64,000 nucleotides of DNA from Syntrophaceae bacterium (GTDB taxonomy: Bacteria > Desulfobacterota > BSN033 > UBA1163). Made by a program: the position numbers and the translations under genes. Shown here piece by piece: positions 20,174-29,308 of this stretch (positions within the stretch are counted from its first letter, which is position 1; each line of letters begins with the position of its first letter). Where the stretch lies: contig JACAEX010000088.1 in assembly GCA_013388635.1 (NCBI GenBank), forward strand, positions 20,667 to 84,666, written 5' to 3'. The notes under the pieces were generated by a model. The model was not told the origin of the DNA. It did not search any database and was given only the letters and a program-made list of their open reading frames with translations.

Positions 20174-21751
20174 TTGATTCGTTCCAATTCTATTAAAATT
20201 TATGACACCACCCTGCGGGATGGTTCTCAGGCGGAGGATATCGCCTTTTCCGTGGAGGATAAAATCCGAATCGCTCAAAAGTTGGACGATCTGGGTATTC
20301 ATTACATCGAGGGCGGTTGGCCAGGATCCAACCCCAAGGACATCCGATTCTTTCAAGAGATCAAAAAGGTTCGCCTTTCCCATGCAAAGATAGTGGCCTT
20401 CGGGAGCACGTGTCGGCCGGGAACCCTGCCTGAAGAGGATCGCAATATCCAGGCCCTGATCGATGCCGGGACAGAGGTGGTGACCATCTTCGGGAAATCC
20501 TGGGATATCCATCCTCTCGAGGCGCTGAATATCAGTCTCGAAGAGAATCTGAAGATGATTTATCAGTCGGTTCGATTCCTTAAAGATCGTTTCTCAGAGG
20601 TCATTTTTGATGCCGAGCACTTCTTTGACGGTTTCAAAAGTAATCGCCGATATGCCCTCTCCGCACTGAAGGCCGCCCAGGACGCCAGGGCCGATTGGAT
20701 CGTGCTCTGCGACACCAATGGTGGGACTCTCCCTGATGAGCTTCAATCGACGATCGATGAGGTGAAAAAAGAGATCACGGTCCCCCTGGGCATCCACGTC
20801 CATAACGACGCCGACATGGCTGTGGCCAATACGCTTCTCGCCGTGAAGAAGGGGCTGGCTCTGATTCAGGGAACCATCAACGGATATGGCGAACGGTGTG
20901 GGAATGCAAACCTCTGTTCGATCCTCCCCAATCTGAAACTGAAGATGGGGATCGACTGTATCACAGACGATCAATTAGAAAAGATCACCCATGTCTCCCG
21001 CTTCGTTTCAGAACTGGCCAACCTCCCGCATCATAAATACATGCCCTATGTGGGAGACAGTGCCTTTGCCCATAAGGGCGGCGTCCACGTCAGCGCCATC
21101 CGGAAGAGCGATGTCACCTATGAGCACGTTCAACCCGAGCGGGTTGGTAACCGGCGGAGGGTCCTCATCTCCGACCTGTCCGGTGAATCGAATATCCTTT
21201 ATAAGGCCGCCGAATATAAGATCGATTTGGAAAGCAGAGATCCAAAGGTCCGGATGATCCTGAACGATCTCAAGCGGCTCGAAAACCAGGGCTTCCAATT
21301 TGAAGGTGCAGAGGGCTCTTTCGAGATCCTCATTAAAAAGGCCCTCGGCCAGCACAAAAAGTTCTTCGAGCTGATGGGATTTCGTGTCATCGTGGAGAAG
21401 AGGAGAGAGGAGGATCCTCCTCTCTCAGAGGCGACCATCATGGTTCGGGTGGGAGATCGTATCGAACATACCGCAGCGGTCGGAAATGGTCCGGTCAATG
21501 CGCTGGACCATGCGATCCGCAAGGCATTGGAAAAGTTTTATCCCGAATTGAGGGAAGTAAAATTGATGGACTACAAAGTGAGAATTCTTTCGAGCAAAGA
21601 TGGGACAGCCGCGCAGACGAGGGTCCTGATCGAATCAGGAGACGGAAAATCGACGTGGGGGACGGTCGGGGTTTCTGAAAATATCATCCAGGCAAGCTGG
21701 CAGGCCCTCGTCGACTCGATCGACTATAAGCTCTTAAAAGAAAAAGGGTAA
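20174..21751 (+). CDS. cimA: Citramalate synthase; likely TTG start at 20174 rather than ORF start 20138
   Basis: [48 protein letters not shown]-like GAGG just upstream of TTG; the upstream ORF extension lies in an intergenic repeat. Confidence 0.93.
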   Translation: MIRSNSIKIYDTTLRDGSQAEDIAFSVEDKIRIAQKLDDLGIHYIEGGWPGSNPKDIRFFQEIKKVRLSHAKIVAFGSTCRPGTLPEEDRNIQALIDAGTEVVTIFGKSWDIHPLEALNISLEENLKMIYQSVRFLKDRFSEVIFDAEHFFDGFKSNRRYALSALKAAQDARADWIVLCDTNGGTLPDELQSTIDEVKKEITVPLGIHVHNDADMAVANTLLAVKKGLALIQGTINGYGERCGNANLCSILPNLKLKMGIDCITDDQLEKITHVSRFVSELANLPHHKYMPYVGDSAFAHKGGVHVSAIRKSDVTYEHVQPERVGNRRRVLISDLSGESNILYKAAEYKIDLESRDPKVRMILNDLKRLENQGFQFEGAEGSFEILIKKALGQHKKFFELMGFRVIVEKRREEDPPLSEATIMVRVGDRIEHTAAVGNGPVNALDHAIRKALEKFYPELREVKLMDYKVRILSSKDGTAAQTRVLIESGDGKSTWGTVGVSENIIQASWQALVDSIDYKLLKEKG

Positions 21752-21767
21752 CCGTTTCGAAATTCGG

Positions 21768-21800
21768 CATGCGCCTGCCTGCCGCAGGCAGGGATTTCGG
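21768..21800. repeat. Family A core palindrome CCTGCCTGCCGCAGGCAGG
   Basis: GCGCCTGCCTGCCGCAGGCAGGGATTTCGG; same core as the 44.1 and 45.1 kb copies. Confidence 0.6.
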
Positions 21801-21802
21801 AA

Positions 21803-22429
21803 TTGAAGAGAAGAAAGCTATCTCCTTTCTTGGATCCGCAGTCTAAAATCCCCCTTCCCCATTCGATCAGAGGCTTTTCCTCTGGTCAGCAACTCATTCT
21901 TTTCGTCTTAGCCGTCTTCCTCCTCGTGATCCTTTCGCTTCAATTCTTTCATCGCCCTGCCCTTCCTCCGGAGGAGGTTTACCAGGAGATCGTCGTGGAA
22001 GTGCTGGGAGAAGTTCGCAAGCCCGGGATCTATCTCTTTCGAGAGCCCCCGACTCTCAGACAGGTGATTGAAAATGCAGGAGGCCTGAAGGAAGCTGCTC
22101 ATTTCGATACCGATTCAGCCTCTGAGGTCCTGGAGACGGGAACATCGCTCAGCATTTTTAAAGAATCCGCCGAGGAGATCAGGGTGAGCTTGGGACGAAT
22201 GGAACCCCGGAAGCTACTTGTCTTCTCCATCCCACTCGATCTCAACCGGGTGACGGCTGAAGATCTCTGTCTGGTCCCTGGAATCGGGGAGACCCTGGCC
22301 AAAGAGATCGTGGCCTATCGTGAGAGAAGAAAGGGGTTCCGATCACTCGAAGAACTGAAAGCCGTCAAAGGGATCGGAGAGAAAAAATACCAGTCCCTTG
22401 GGGTCTACTTCACCGTAAGCCCTCGATAA
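21803..22429 (+). CDS. ComEA-like protein: TM + SLBB-like + helix-hairpin-helix
   Basis: VEVLGEVRKPGIYLFREPPTLRQVIENAGG (SLBB) and LDLNRVTAEDLCLVPGIGETLAKEIVAYRERRKGFRSLEELKAVKGIGEKKYQSL (HhH). TTG start. Confidence 0.88.
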   Translation: MKRRKLSPFLDPQSKIPLPHSIRGFSSGQQLILFVLAVFLLVILSLQFFHRPALPPEEVYQEIVVEVLGEVRKPGIYLFREPPTLRQVIENAGGLKEAAHFDTDSASEVLETGTSLSIFKESAEEIRVSLGRMEPRKLLVFSIPLDLNRVTAEDLCLVPGIGETLAKEIVAYRERRKGFRSLEELKAVKGIGEKKYQSLGVYFTVSPR

Positions 22430-22579
22430 TTCCTCCTCCTCTGAGGATTGCTTTCCAGACTATCCGTATGGCAATTTCCACGGAAATACAGGGATTTTTA
22501 TGACAAAATACGCACTTGACCCTATTTACGAAGTCGTCTCCTCTGAATAAACTTGTACCCAAGATCATTAAAAAAGGAG

Positions 22580-22777
22580 ATGCTGATGAGGTGTGATCGC
22601 TGTGGCAGCGCCATGATTCAGGAGAAATTCTATGGCCCCCAAGAACATTTCCACGGCTGGAGATGCATCTTCTGCGGGGAGATCATTGATCCGGTGATCC
22701 TCCAGAACCGGCGAGGATCAAGGCCGTTGTGGCCCATCACGCCAGATACAGAAGATAAGGTCCAATGGCAACGATAG
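22580..22777 (+). CDS. Small zinc-ribbon protein
   Basis: MRCDRCGSAMIQEKFYG...WRCIFCGEIIDPVI: two CxxC knuckles. Confidence 0.7.
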   Translation: MLMRCDRCGSAMIQEKFYGPQEHFHGWRCIFCGEIIDPVILQNRRGSRPLWPITPDTEDKVQWQR

Positions 22778-22992
22778 GCGACAAATATAAGAATATCCTG
22801 ACCGACAAGGTTTATAAAGTGAAAAACCTGAAGGGTATCTTTGTCCTTCTGGAGACCGAGGATGGAAAGACTCAGGTCCTGACGGAGCAAGGAAACCTCA
22901 ATCTTTTCTACGAAAAGGTAGAGGAGGAAGACCCTCCCCAGGATCTGCCCCCTTCTTTGATGGCCCACCTTCAAAACCATAAGAACCTTTAA
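22765..22992 (+). CDS. Small hypothetical protein, 75 aa
   Basis: Overlaps the previous CDS by 13 nt on the same strand; ORF track only. Confidence 0.6.
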   Translation: MATIGDKYKNILTDKVYKVKNLKGIFVLLETEDGKTQVLTEQGNLNLFYEKVEEEDPPQDLPPSLMAHLQNHKNL

Positions 22993-23112
22993 TCCGGTCT
23001 GGAGTCGCGTCATCCTCGTACCCATTAAATTTCCCTGTCCCCCATCCCTTGACCCACCAGACTGATTCCAGTAGAATGGACTAAAGATCACACATCTTTC
23101 AAGGAGAAACCC

Positions 23113-25938
23113 ATGCGACGGCCGATCACTCCAAAAGGCTATGGCTATCTTCTGTTAGGATTGATCAGCTTTTTGGCTCTCTATCTGACCAGTCTTCAAA
23201 ATTACCTTCTCTTCCATAGCCTTGCCGAGATCTTCTCCATTCTCGTCGCATTCGGCATCTTCGTCATCGCCTGGAACGCCCGCCGATTTTTCGACAACAA
23301 CTACCTCCTTTTGATCGGCATCGCTTATCTCTTCGTCGGCGCTCTCGACCTGATCCATACCCTTGCCTACAAAGGCATGGGAGTCTTCAAAGGAGATGAA
23401 GCCAATCTGGCCACTCAGCTATGGATCGCTGCCCGGTATATGGAGAGCCTCTCTCTTCTCCTCGCCCCTCTGTTTTTTGGACGTAGGTTGAAAGTCAACC
23501 TTATCTTCCTCGGATATGCGATAGTTACTTCCATCCTGTTGGTCTTCATTTTTTACTTCGACCTTTTCCCCACCTGTTTCATCGAAGGGGTGGGATTAAC
23601 CCCTTTTAAGAAGATCAGCGAATATCTGATCTCTCTGATTCTCATCGCCTCGATCGTCCTCTTGTACAGAAACCGGCGAGAATTTGACAGGAACGTTTTG
23701 CAGTGGGTGACCTGGTCCATTATCTTTACGATTGCCTCCGAGGCGTCTTTCACATTCTATGTCCATGTCTATGGCTTCTCCAACTTCGTCGGACACTTTT
23801 TCAAGATAATCTCATTCTATCTCATCTATAAGGCAATCATTGAGACGGGCTTGACCAGGCCCTACGACCTCCTTCTCCGAAACCTGAAGCAGCGAGAGGA
23901 GGCCCTCGCCCAACTGGCCTCGTTTCCTGAGTTGAATCCCAATCCCATTGTAGAGGTCGATCTCGCCGGAAATGTCACCTACCTTAATCCTTCGGCCCAA
24001 GCGTTACTTCCCGATCTCCGATCGGCCGGGCCAAGGCATCCCTGGCTTGCTGGCTTTGAGTCTCTGGTTCCTGGTTCCAGTGAGAGGCTGAAATCCTCTC
24101 TCAGCCGGGAGGTCTACCTCGGGAATCGCTGGTACCAACAATCCATTCATAATGCGCCTGGTGACCGCATCCGTATTTATGGCATGGATATCACCGTCCG
24201 TAAGGCACTGGAGGAGGAACTGCGTAAATCGCGCGACGAATTGGAGATACGAGTGCAGGAAAGAACCGCAGAGTTATTGAAAACCACCGAAAAATTACAA
24301 GCGGAAATTGTTGAGCGAAAGTTAGCAGAACAGGCACTGGCTGAACAGTCGAGGATCTTCGAGGCATTCTTCACCTCTACGACAACCCCCTTGGTACTCC
24401 TTGATAGAAATTTCAATTTCATCTGGGTCAATGAAGCCTATGCCGAGGCCTGCCAGCGGGACATATCTGAATTTCCAGGGCGTAACCATTTCGAATTCTA
24501 TCCGTCTGAAGCGAAGGTGCTATTTGAGCAGGTCGTTGAGAGCAAAATACCCTACCAGGCCATCGCACGGCCTTTCATCTTTCCCGATCATCCTGAGTGG
24601 GGAGTCACCTATTGGGACTGGACCCTAACCCCGATTATGGACAATGAAGGCGAAGTGGAATTTCTCGTCTTTTGGCTCCAGGATGTGACCGAGCGCATCC
24701 AGACGCAAAAACGTACAGAAGCCACCAATGCCCTCTTAGGGCTTTTTGCTAAGAAGTCTGCTCGAAAGGACTATCTCGATTCGGTGACCGAATTGCTTCA
24801 GAGATGGAGCGACTGCCGGTGCGTCGGCATCCGATTACTGAATGAGAAGGAGTCTATCCCCTACGAGTCTTACATTGGTTTCAGCCAGGAGTTCTGGGAA
24901 CTGGAGAGTTGCCTTTCAACCAAAGAGGACCAATGCGCTTGTATCCGGGTCGTAACAGGAAATCCCGACCCGCAAGATCTGCCGGTGATGACGCCCGCAG
25001 GGTCCTTCTGTTGCGAGAACACGGTTGAATTTGTCAGCCACCTTTCAGCGGAAGAAAAAGCCAGGTTCAGGGGGACCTGTGTGAAGAACGGGTTTAAATC
25101 GGTCGCCATCGTTCCCATTCGCTACATGGAAAAGATACTCGGCGCCATACACTTAGCAGATGAAAAAGAGGGACGATTCTCAACAGGTCGTATCGAATTT
25201 ATCGAGTCGATGGCGCCCCTGATCGGAGAGGCGATCAGAAGGTTCAACTTAGAGGAAGAACTGAAGGATTCGGAGGCCCGGCTTCGCCACCTCTCTTCTC
25301 AGCTTCTAACGGTTCAGGAGAACGAGAGAAAGCGAATTTCAAGAGAGATCCACGACAGTCTCGGACAGTCTCTGTCAGCCATCAAATTCAAAGTGGAGAG
25401 CATCATTCAGCAGATGCGCGAGACCAGACGTAAGAAGATGGCCGAATCCCTCGAAACCATCCTCCCCATTATTCAAGCAAGCATTGAGGAGTCCCGGAGA
25501 ATCCAGATGGATCTGCGGCCTTCCATCCTTGACGATCTCGGGGTCACCGCTACGCTCAACTGGTTCTGCCGAGAATTCCAGCAGACCTATTCAAACATCC
25601 ACATCGATAAGCAGATCGATATATCGGAGAACACCGTGCCCGATTCTTTAAAGACCACCATTTATAGGATCTCCCAGGAGGCCCTGAACAACATTGCGAA
25701 GCATAGCAAGGCATCCCTGGTCTCGCTCTCTCTCAGGAGGACGAACGGCTCCATCGAGTTGACCATCCAGGATAACGGCAAGGGATTCGACCTGGAAGAG
25801 ACTCTTTCCACCGGCGTCTCCAAGAAAGGACTGGGCCTGACCAGCATGAGAGAGCGGGCCGAGTTTTCAGGAGGCTCCTTTACCGTCGAATCAAGTATAG
25901 GAAAAGGAACCCTCATCCGAGCGGTATGGCCAACGTAA
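23113..25938 (+). CDS. MASE3-PAS-GAF-HisKA_3 (NarX-type) sensor histidine kinase
   Basis: MASE3-like N-terminus, PAS (FIWVNEAYAEACQRD), GAF, EIHDSLGQSLSAIKFKVE H-box, C-terminal HATPase. Confidence 0.92.
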   Translation: MRRPITPKGYGYLLLGLISFLALYLTSLQNYLLFHSLAEIFSILVAFGIFVIAWNARRFFDNNYLLLIGIAYLFVGALDLIHTLAYKGMGVFKGDEANLATQLWIAARYMESLSLLLAPLFFGRRLKVNLIFLGYAIVTSILLVFIFYFDLFPTCFIEGVGLTPFKKISEYLISLILIASIVLLYRNRREFDRNVLQWVTWSIIFTIASEASFTFYVHVYGFSNFVGHFFKIISFYLIYKAIIETGLTRPYDLLLRNLKQREEALAQLASFPELNPNPIVEVDLAGNVTYLNPSAQALLPDLRSAGPRHPWLAGFESLVPGSSERLKSSLSREVYLGNRWYQQSIHNAPGDRIRIYGMDITVRKALEEELRKSRDELEIRVQERTAELLKTTEKLQAEIVERKLAEQALAEQSRIFEAFFTSTTTPLVLLDRNFNFIWVNEAYAEACQRDISEFPGRNHFEFYPSEAKVLFEQVVESKIPYQAIARPFIFPDHPEWGVTYWDWTLTPIMDNEGEVEFLVFWLQDVTERIQTQKRTEATNALLGLFAKKSARKDYLDSVTELLQRWSDCRCVGIRLLNEKESIPYESYIGFSQEFWELESCLSTKEDQCACIRVVTGNPDPQDLPVMTPAGSFCCENTVEFVSHLSAEEKARFRGTCVKNGFKSVAIVPIRYMEKILGAIHLADEKEGRFSTGRIEFIESMAPLIGEAIRRFNLEEELKDSEARLRHLSSQLLTVQENERKRISREIHDSLGQSLSAIKFKVESIIQQMRETRRKKMAESLETILPIIQASIEESRRIQMDLRPSILDDLGVTATLNWFCREFQQTYSNIHIDKQIDISENTVPDSLKTTIYRISQEALNNIAKHSKASLVSLSLRRTNGSIELTIQDNGKGFDLEETLSTGVSKKGLGLTSMRERAEFSGGSFTVESSIGKGTLIRAVWPT

Positions 25939-26005
25939 ATTCAGATAAAGAGATGAGGAGGTGAGGAAATAAGGGGGCAAAAGAACTTGGAAAAAGGTAG
26001 CTTTT

Positions 26006-26404
26006 TCAACGGCGCTTTGCCCCGGGTAAAAGCCAGGGTTGGGGATTGTTAATCAGACTAATGATTTTACCTATGATGTTTTCATAAGAAGCCAATAACC
26101 CTTTTCCGATTTCTGCCCGCAGATAACCACATTGAATGGCAAACTCTAACCAAACCTGTGTCTCCGCTGCCTCTGCTTCCGCTTCGCTCAGCTTGCTAAT
26201 GAATGAAGCCTCGTACCTTCTCTTACGCCAGGCCTCTGCCAGATTAGCACATACTGATCGTGATGAGCGACGTACCTGGTCAGTTAAAGAGTAGCGCTCT
26301 TCTATGGGGAAATATTTGCTTTTCTCGAATATCTCCATAGCTGTCTCAAAACTGATCTTATATGCTTCCAGCTCGCGATGTGTCTTGATCAACTTCCTCT
26401 CCAT
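26006..26404 (-). CDS. Four helix bundle protein (S23 / 23S-rRNA-intervening-sequence protein family)
   Basis: MERKLIKTHRELEAYKISFETAMEIFEKSKYFPIEERYSLTDQVRRSSRSVCANLAEAWRKRRYEASFISKLSEAEAEAAETQVWLEFAIQCGYL is diagnostic of this family. Confidence 0.9.
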   Translation of the reverse strand: MERKLIKTHRELEAYKISFETAMEIFEKSKYFPIEERYSLTDQVRRSSRSVCANLAEAWRKRRYEASFISKLSEAEAEAAETQVWLEFAIQCGYLRAEIGKGLLASYENIIGKIISLINNPQPWLLPGAKRR

Positions 26405-26451
26405 CCCTTATATCTCCCTATCTCCTCATCTCCCAACCTCCTCATTATTAT

Positions 26452-27120
26452 TTATTCTCTCGAGACCAGGCCCTTCTCGATGGCCAATGCAGTCAAGGCC
26501 TGGACATTATGGAGGTCCAGTTTCTCCATCAGATTGGAGCGGTGTTTCTCCACGGTCTTCACGCTGATACAGAGGTACTCCGCAATCTCCTTGTTCTTAT
26601 ACCCCTCGGCGATCAGCTTCAGGATCTCCCGCTCCCGCTGGGTCAGGGTTTCCCAGGACGATCTTTTCTTTAAGGTCTTTTTTCCCTCCAGGTACCCTTC
26701 GATCACCTTTTCCGAGACCCCAGGACTGAGATAAGGTTTCCCTGCCAAAACATTTCGGAGGGCGATCATCAATTCAGCATGCGTCGAGTCCTTCAGGATG
26801 TATCCGTCCGCTCCCGCCCGCAAGGTGGTCAGGACATATTCCTCTGCCTTATGGACGGTTAAGACCAAAATCTTTGTCTCAGGAGATTGCCTCTTGATCT
26901 CTCTGATCGCCTCCATGCCGTTCATCCTCGGCATGGAGAGATCCATCAAGATGAGATCTGGCTTATATTTTTCTACGCAGTGGATCGCCTCATGTCCATT
27001 TTCTGCCTCTCCCACGACCTCGAATTCAGGGCCTGAGGATAGCAGTGCCTTCAATCCTTCTCTAAGGATCACGTGGTCTTCAGCAATCACCAGTCGATAC
27101 TTCGATCCCGAGATCGCCAT
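26452..27120 (-). CDS. LuxR/NarL-family response regulator
   Basis: REC (LILMDLSMPRMNGMEAI) and LuxR HTH (LTQREREILKLIAEGYKNKEIAEYLCISVKTVEKHRSNLMEKL). Confidence 0.95.
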   Translation of the reverse strand: MAISGSKYRLVIAEDHVILREGLKALLSSGPEFEVVGEAENGHEAIHCVEKYKPDLILMDLSMPRMNGMEAIREIKRQSPETKILVLTVHKAEEYVLTTLRAGADGYILKDSTHAELMIALRNVLAGKPYLSPGVSEKVIEGYLEGKKTLKKRSSWETLTQREREILKLIAEGYKNKEIAEYLCISVKTVEKHRSNLMEKLDLHNVQALTALAIEKGLVSRE

Positions 27121-27344
27121 GCTCCAGCCTCCGAAGAAATAGGGTACGGGTTTGCCATAAATACAGTGTTCACCTTATTTACCATTTTGATAACCACAAG
27201 TAAAGTCTTAATTAATAGAGGCTACCGTTCAGATACAGGACATGAGAGCTCAGAAACTCCATTACCCCTGCCTCTCCCTCTTCAGTCTGAGGTCTAAAGT
27301 CTATAGCCTAATGGCCGCATTAAAGTGATAGAGAGGGAAACCAC

Positions 27345-27731
27345 ATGCCAGAGATACTGATCGTTGAGGACAGCGCCTTTTTCCGTCAACTGCTTAAGGA
27401 GACCTTGACCTCCCAGTTCCCTTCTGTCCGTATCGAGGAGGCGGCAGATGGAGATGAGGCATTAAGAAAGATCGAAATATCAAAACCTGACCTCATCTTC
27501 ATAGACATCAAACTTCCCGGAGAAAATGGCCTTGAACTGACCAAAAAGATAAGAGCCCAATATGTCGATATTGTCATCATCATTCTCACGAGCTATGATT
27601 TACCGGAATATCGCGAAGCGGCCTCCCAATACGGGGCTGACCTCTTCCTTTCAAAGGGTGCGACGACCAAAGACTACATCCATACGCTAGTCAACTCTTT
27701 TTTATCAAAAGGAAAATACAGGCCCGATTGA
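27345..27731 (+). CDS. Receiver-only response regulator
   Basis: EILIVEDSAFFRQLLKETL, DLIFIDIKLPGENGLEL. Confidence 0.92.
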   Translation: MPEILIVEDSAFFRQLLKETLTSQFPSVRIEEAADGDEALRKIEISKPDLIFIDIKLPGENGLELTKKIRAQYVDIVIIILTSYDLPEYREAASQYGADLFLSKGATTKDYIHTLVNSFLSKGKYRPD

Positions 27732-27821
27732 GGGGGCCCGGATTCAGCAGAATACAGTAATCAGTCCATTCAATTTTGGTAACACCAAATGAAAAAATTT
27801 AATAAGGAAGGAGGAACACCC

Positions 27822-28391
27822 ATGGTAAAGATGATTCTGTGGGAGACAAAGATGGATGTGGCGCTGGCCCGGGCAAAAGCCGAGAATAAACACATTTTGC
27901 TCGATTTCTTTAACCCCGGTTGAATCGGCTGCAAGCAGATGGATGCGGTTACGTATCCCAATGATAAGGTGATCGAATTTATTCAAAGGCGTATGATCCC
28001 CTTGCGTGTCTCTTTTGACGCCCAACCCCTTTCGTCCGATTTTAACATCAAGTGGACCCCAACCCTTATTACGTTGGATGCCCTTGGCAAGGAACACCAC
28101 CGGACAGTGGGATTTCTTCCACCCGAGGAATTGATCCCTTCTTTGCTCTTAGGCATTGCAAAAAGCCATTTTGAGGGGGAAGGATTCAGCGAGGCCCTTT
28201 CAACTCTTGAAGAGCTCCTGACAGACTATCCCAGGAGTGACGCCGCACCCGAGGCGATCTACCTCCGGGGGGTCTGCACGTACAAAAGCACCCATGATCC
28301 CAAGCCGCTAAAGGCGGCCTATGAGCAACTCCAGGCAAGCTATCCCTCGAGCGAGTGGACAAAACGGGCCTATCCCTATCGACTTCTGTAG
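27822..28391 (+). CDS. Selenocysteine-containing thioredoxin-like protein (UGA at 27921-27923 decoded as Sec), TPR-like C-terminal half
   Basis: AAGGAAGGAGG RBS then ATG; MVKMILWETKMDVALARAKAENKHILLDFFNPG[U]IGCKQMDAVTYPNDKVIEFIQRRMIPLRVSFDAQPLSSDFNIKWTPTLITLDALGKEHHRTVGFLPP... Frame open on both sides of one TGA at a redox UxxC position. Confidence 0.88.
27942..27957 (+). promoter_or_regulatory. Bacterial SECIS-like hairpin GAUGCG-GUUA-CGUAUC
   Basis: 6-bp stem (one G-U pair) with GU in the apical loop, starting 19 nt after the in-frame UGA. Confidence 0.7.
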
Positions 28392-28441
28392 GGACTGTAT
28401 GAGGCCCACTGGTGCTCTTCGTAGCATCTGGAAAAGCACAT

Positions 28442-29137
28442 ATGAAGGCTTCAATTATTGACCGGCGCCAATTCCTGGCCTTATCCGGTACGGGTTTGGT
28501 ATCAGTCTTAATCGGCCAGGCCAAAATCTGTTTGGCCAAGACAGGAAAGGAGGAAAAGATGGTCTACACAGCAAAGGATTACAGTCGACTTTTGGGGATG
28601 GAGGGGTTCAGTGAAACCCTCCTGAAGAATCACTTCACACTTTACCAGGGGTATGTCACCAATACGAATAAGCTGATGGAATCTCTCGCTCAGATGTTCA
28701 AGGAGGGAAAGGGTGCTACGCCTGAATTTGCGGAATTGAGAAGAAGACTCGGATGGGAATTCAACGGGATGAGGCTCCATGAGTACTACTTCGAAAATCT
28801 GGGAAGCAAGGCTGGGTTGGACAAGGGGGGCAAATTATTCAAAAAGCTCTCTGAGGATTTCAGCAGCTATGAAAACTGGGAAAAGGAGTTTAAGGCCACA
28901 GGGACGATGCGAGGAGTCGGATGGGCCGTTCTTTATCAGGATAACCTCGCTGGAAGGCTGATCAATTTCTGGATCAATGAGCACGACGTCGGACACCCTG
29001 CCGGGTGTACACCGATACTGATATTGGATGTCTTTGAGCACGCCTTTATGATCGATTATGGGTTGAAAAGGGCCGATTACATTGAGGCCTTCTTCAAGAA
29101 CGTTGACTGGAAGGCTGCCGAGAACCGGCTCAAGTAG
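28442..29137 (+). CDS. Fe/Mn-type superoxide dismutase with Tat-like signal
   Basis: DRRQFLALSGTGL Tat-like motif; KNHFTLYQGYV, LHEYYFENLG, DVFEHAFMIDYG metal-ligand regions. Confidence 0.88.
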   Translation: MKASIIDRRQFLALSGTGLVSVLIGQAKICLAKTGKEEKMVYTAKDYSRLLGMEGFSETLLKNHFTLYQGYVTNTNKLMESLAQMFKEGKGATPEFAELRRRLGWEFNGMRLHEYYFENLGSKAGLDKGGKLFKKLSEDFSSYENWEKEFKATGTMRGVGWAVLYQDNLAGRLINFWINEHDVGHPAGCTPILILDVFEHAFMIDYGLKRADYIEAFFKNVDWKAAENRLK

Positions 29138-29195
29138 AGATTTGAGAAAGCTTCAGTCTTTTTCACTACGCTCAAAGAAGGTTTAGATCTCTCTT

Positions 29196-29228
29196 TCAGG
29201 AGAGGGGATGGAAAGACCCCTCTCCTGA
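29196..29228. terminator. Strong hairpin between SOD and octaheme cytochrome genes
   Basis: TCAGGAGAGGGG / CCCCTCTCCTGA perfect 12-bp stem, 9-nt loop; no obvious U tract. Confidence 0.5.
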
Positions 29229-29308
29229 GATTCCGCAGCCTTCAAACCAGAGGAAATCCGCAACTCCTGAATTTCCGAATTGGATTAGCTAAGGAAGGAA
29301 GGGGGCAT

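Noticed and set aside
27921-27923. Interpretation of the in-frame TGA as a pseudogene mutation
   Set aside because: Strong RBS, intact frame on both sides, UGA exactly at a redox UxxC position and a correctly placed SECIS-like hairpin favour Sec decoding. Not excluded until Sec machinery is checked.
27744-28100. 118-aa minus-strand ORF
   Set aside because: Antisense to the selenoprotein CDS; the plus-strand frame is clearly thioredoxin-like.
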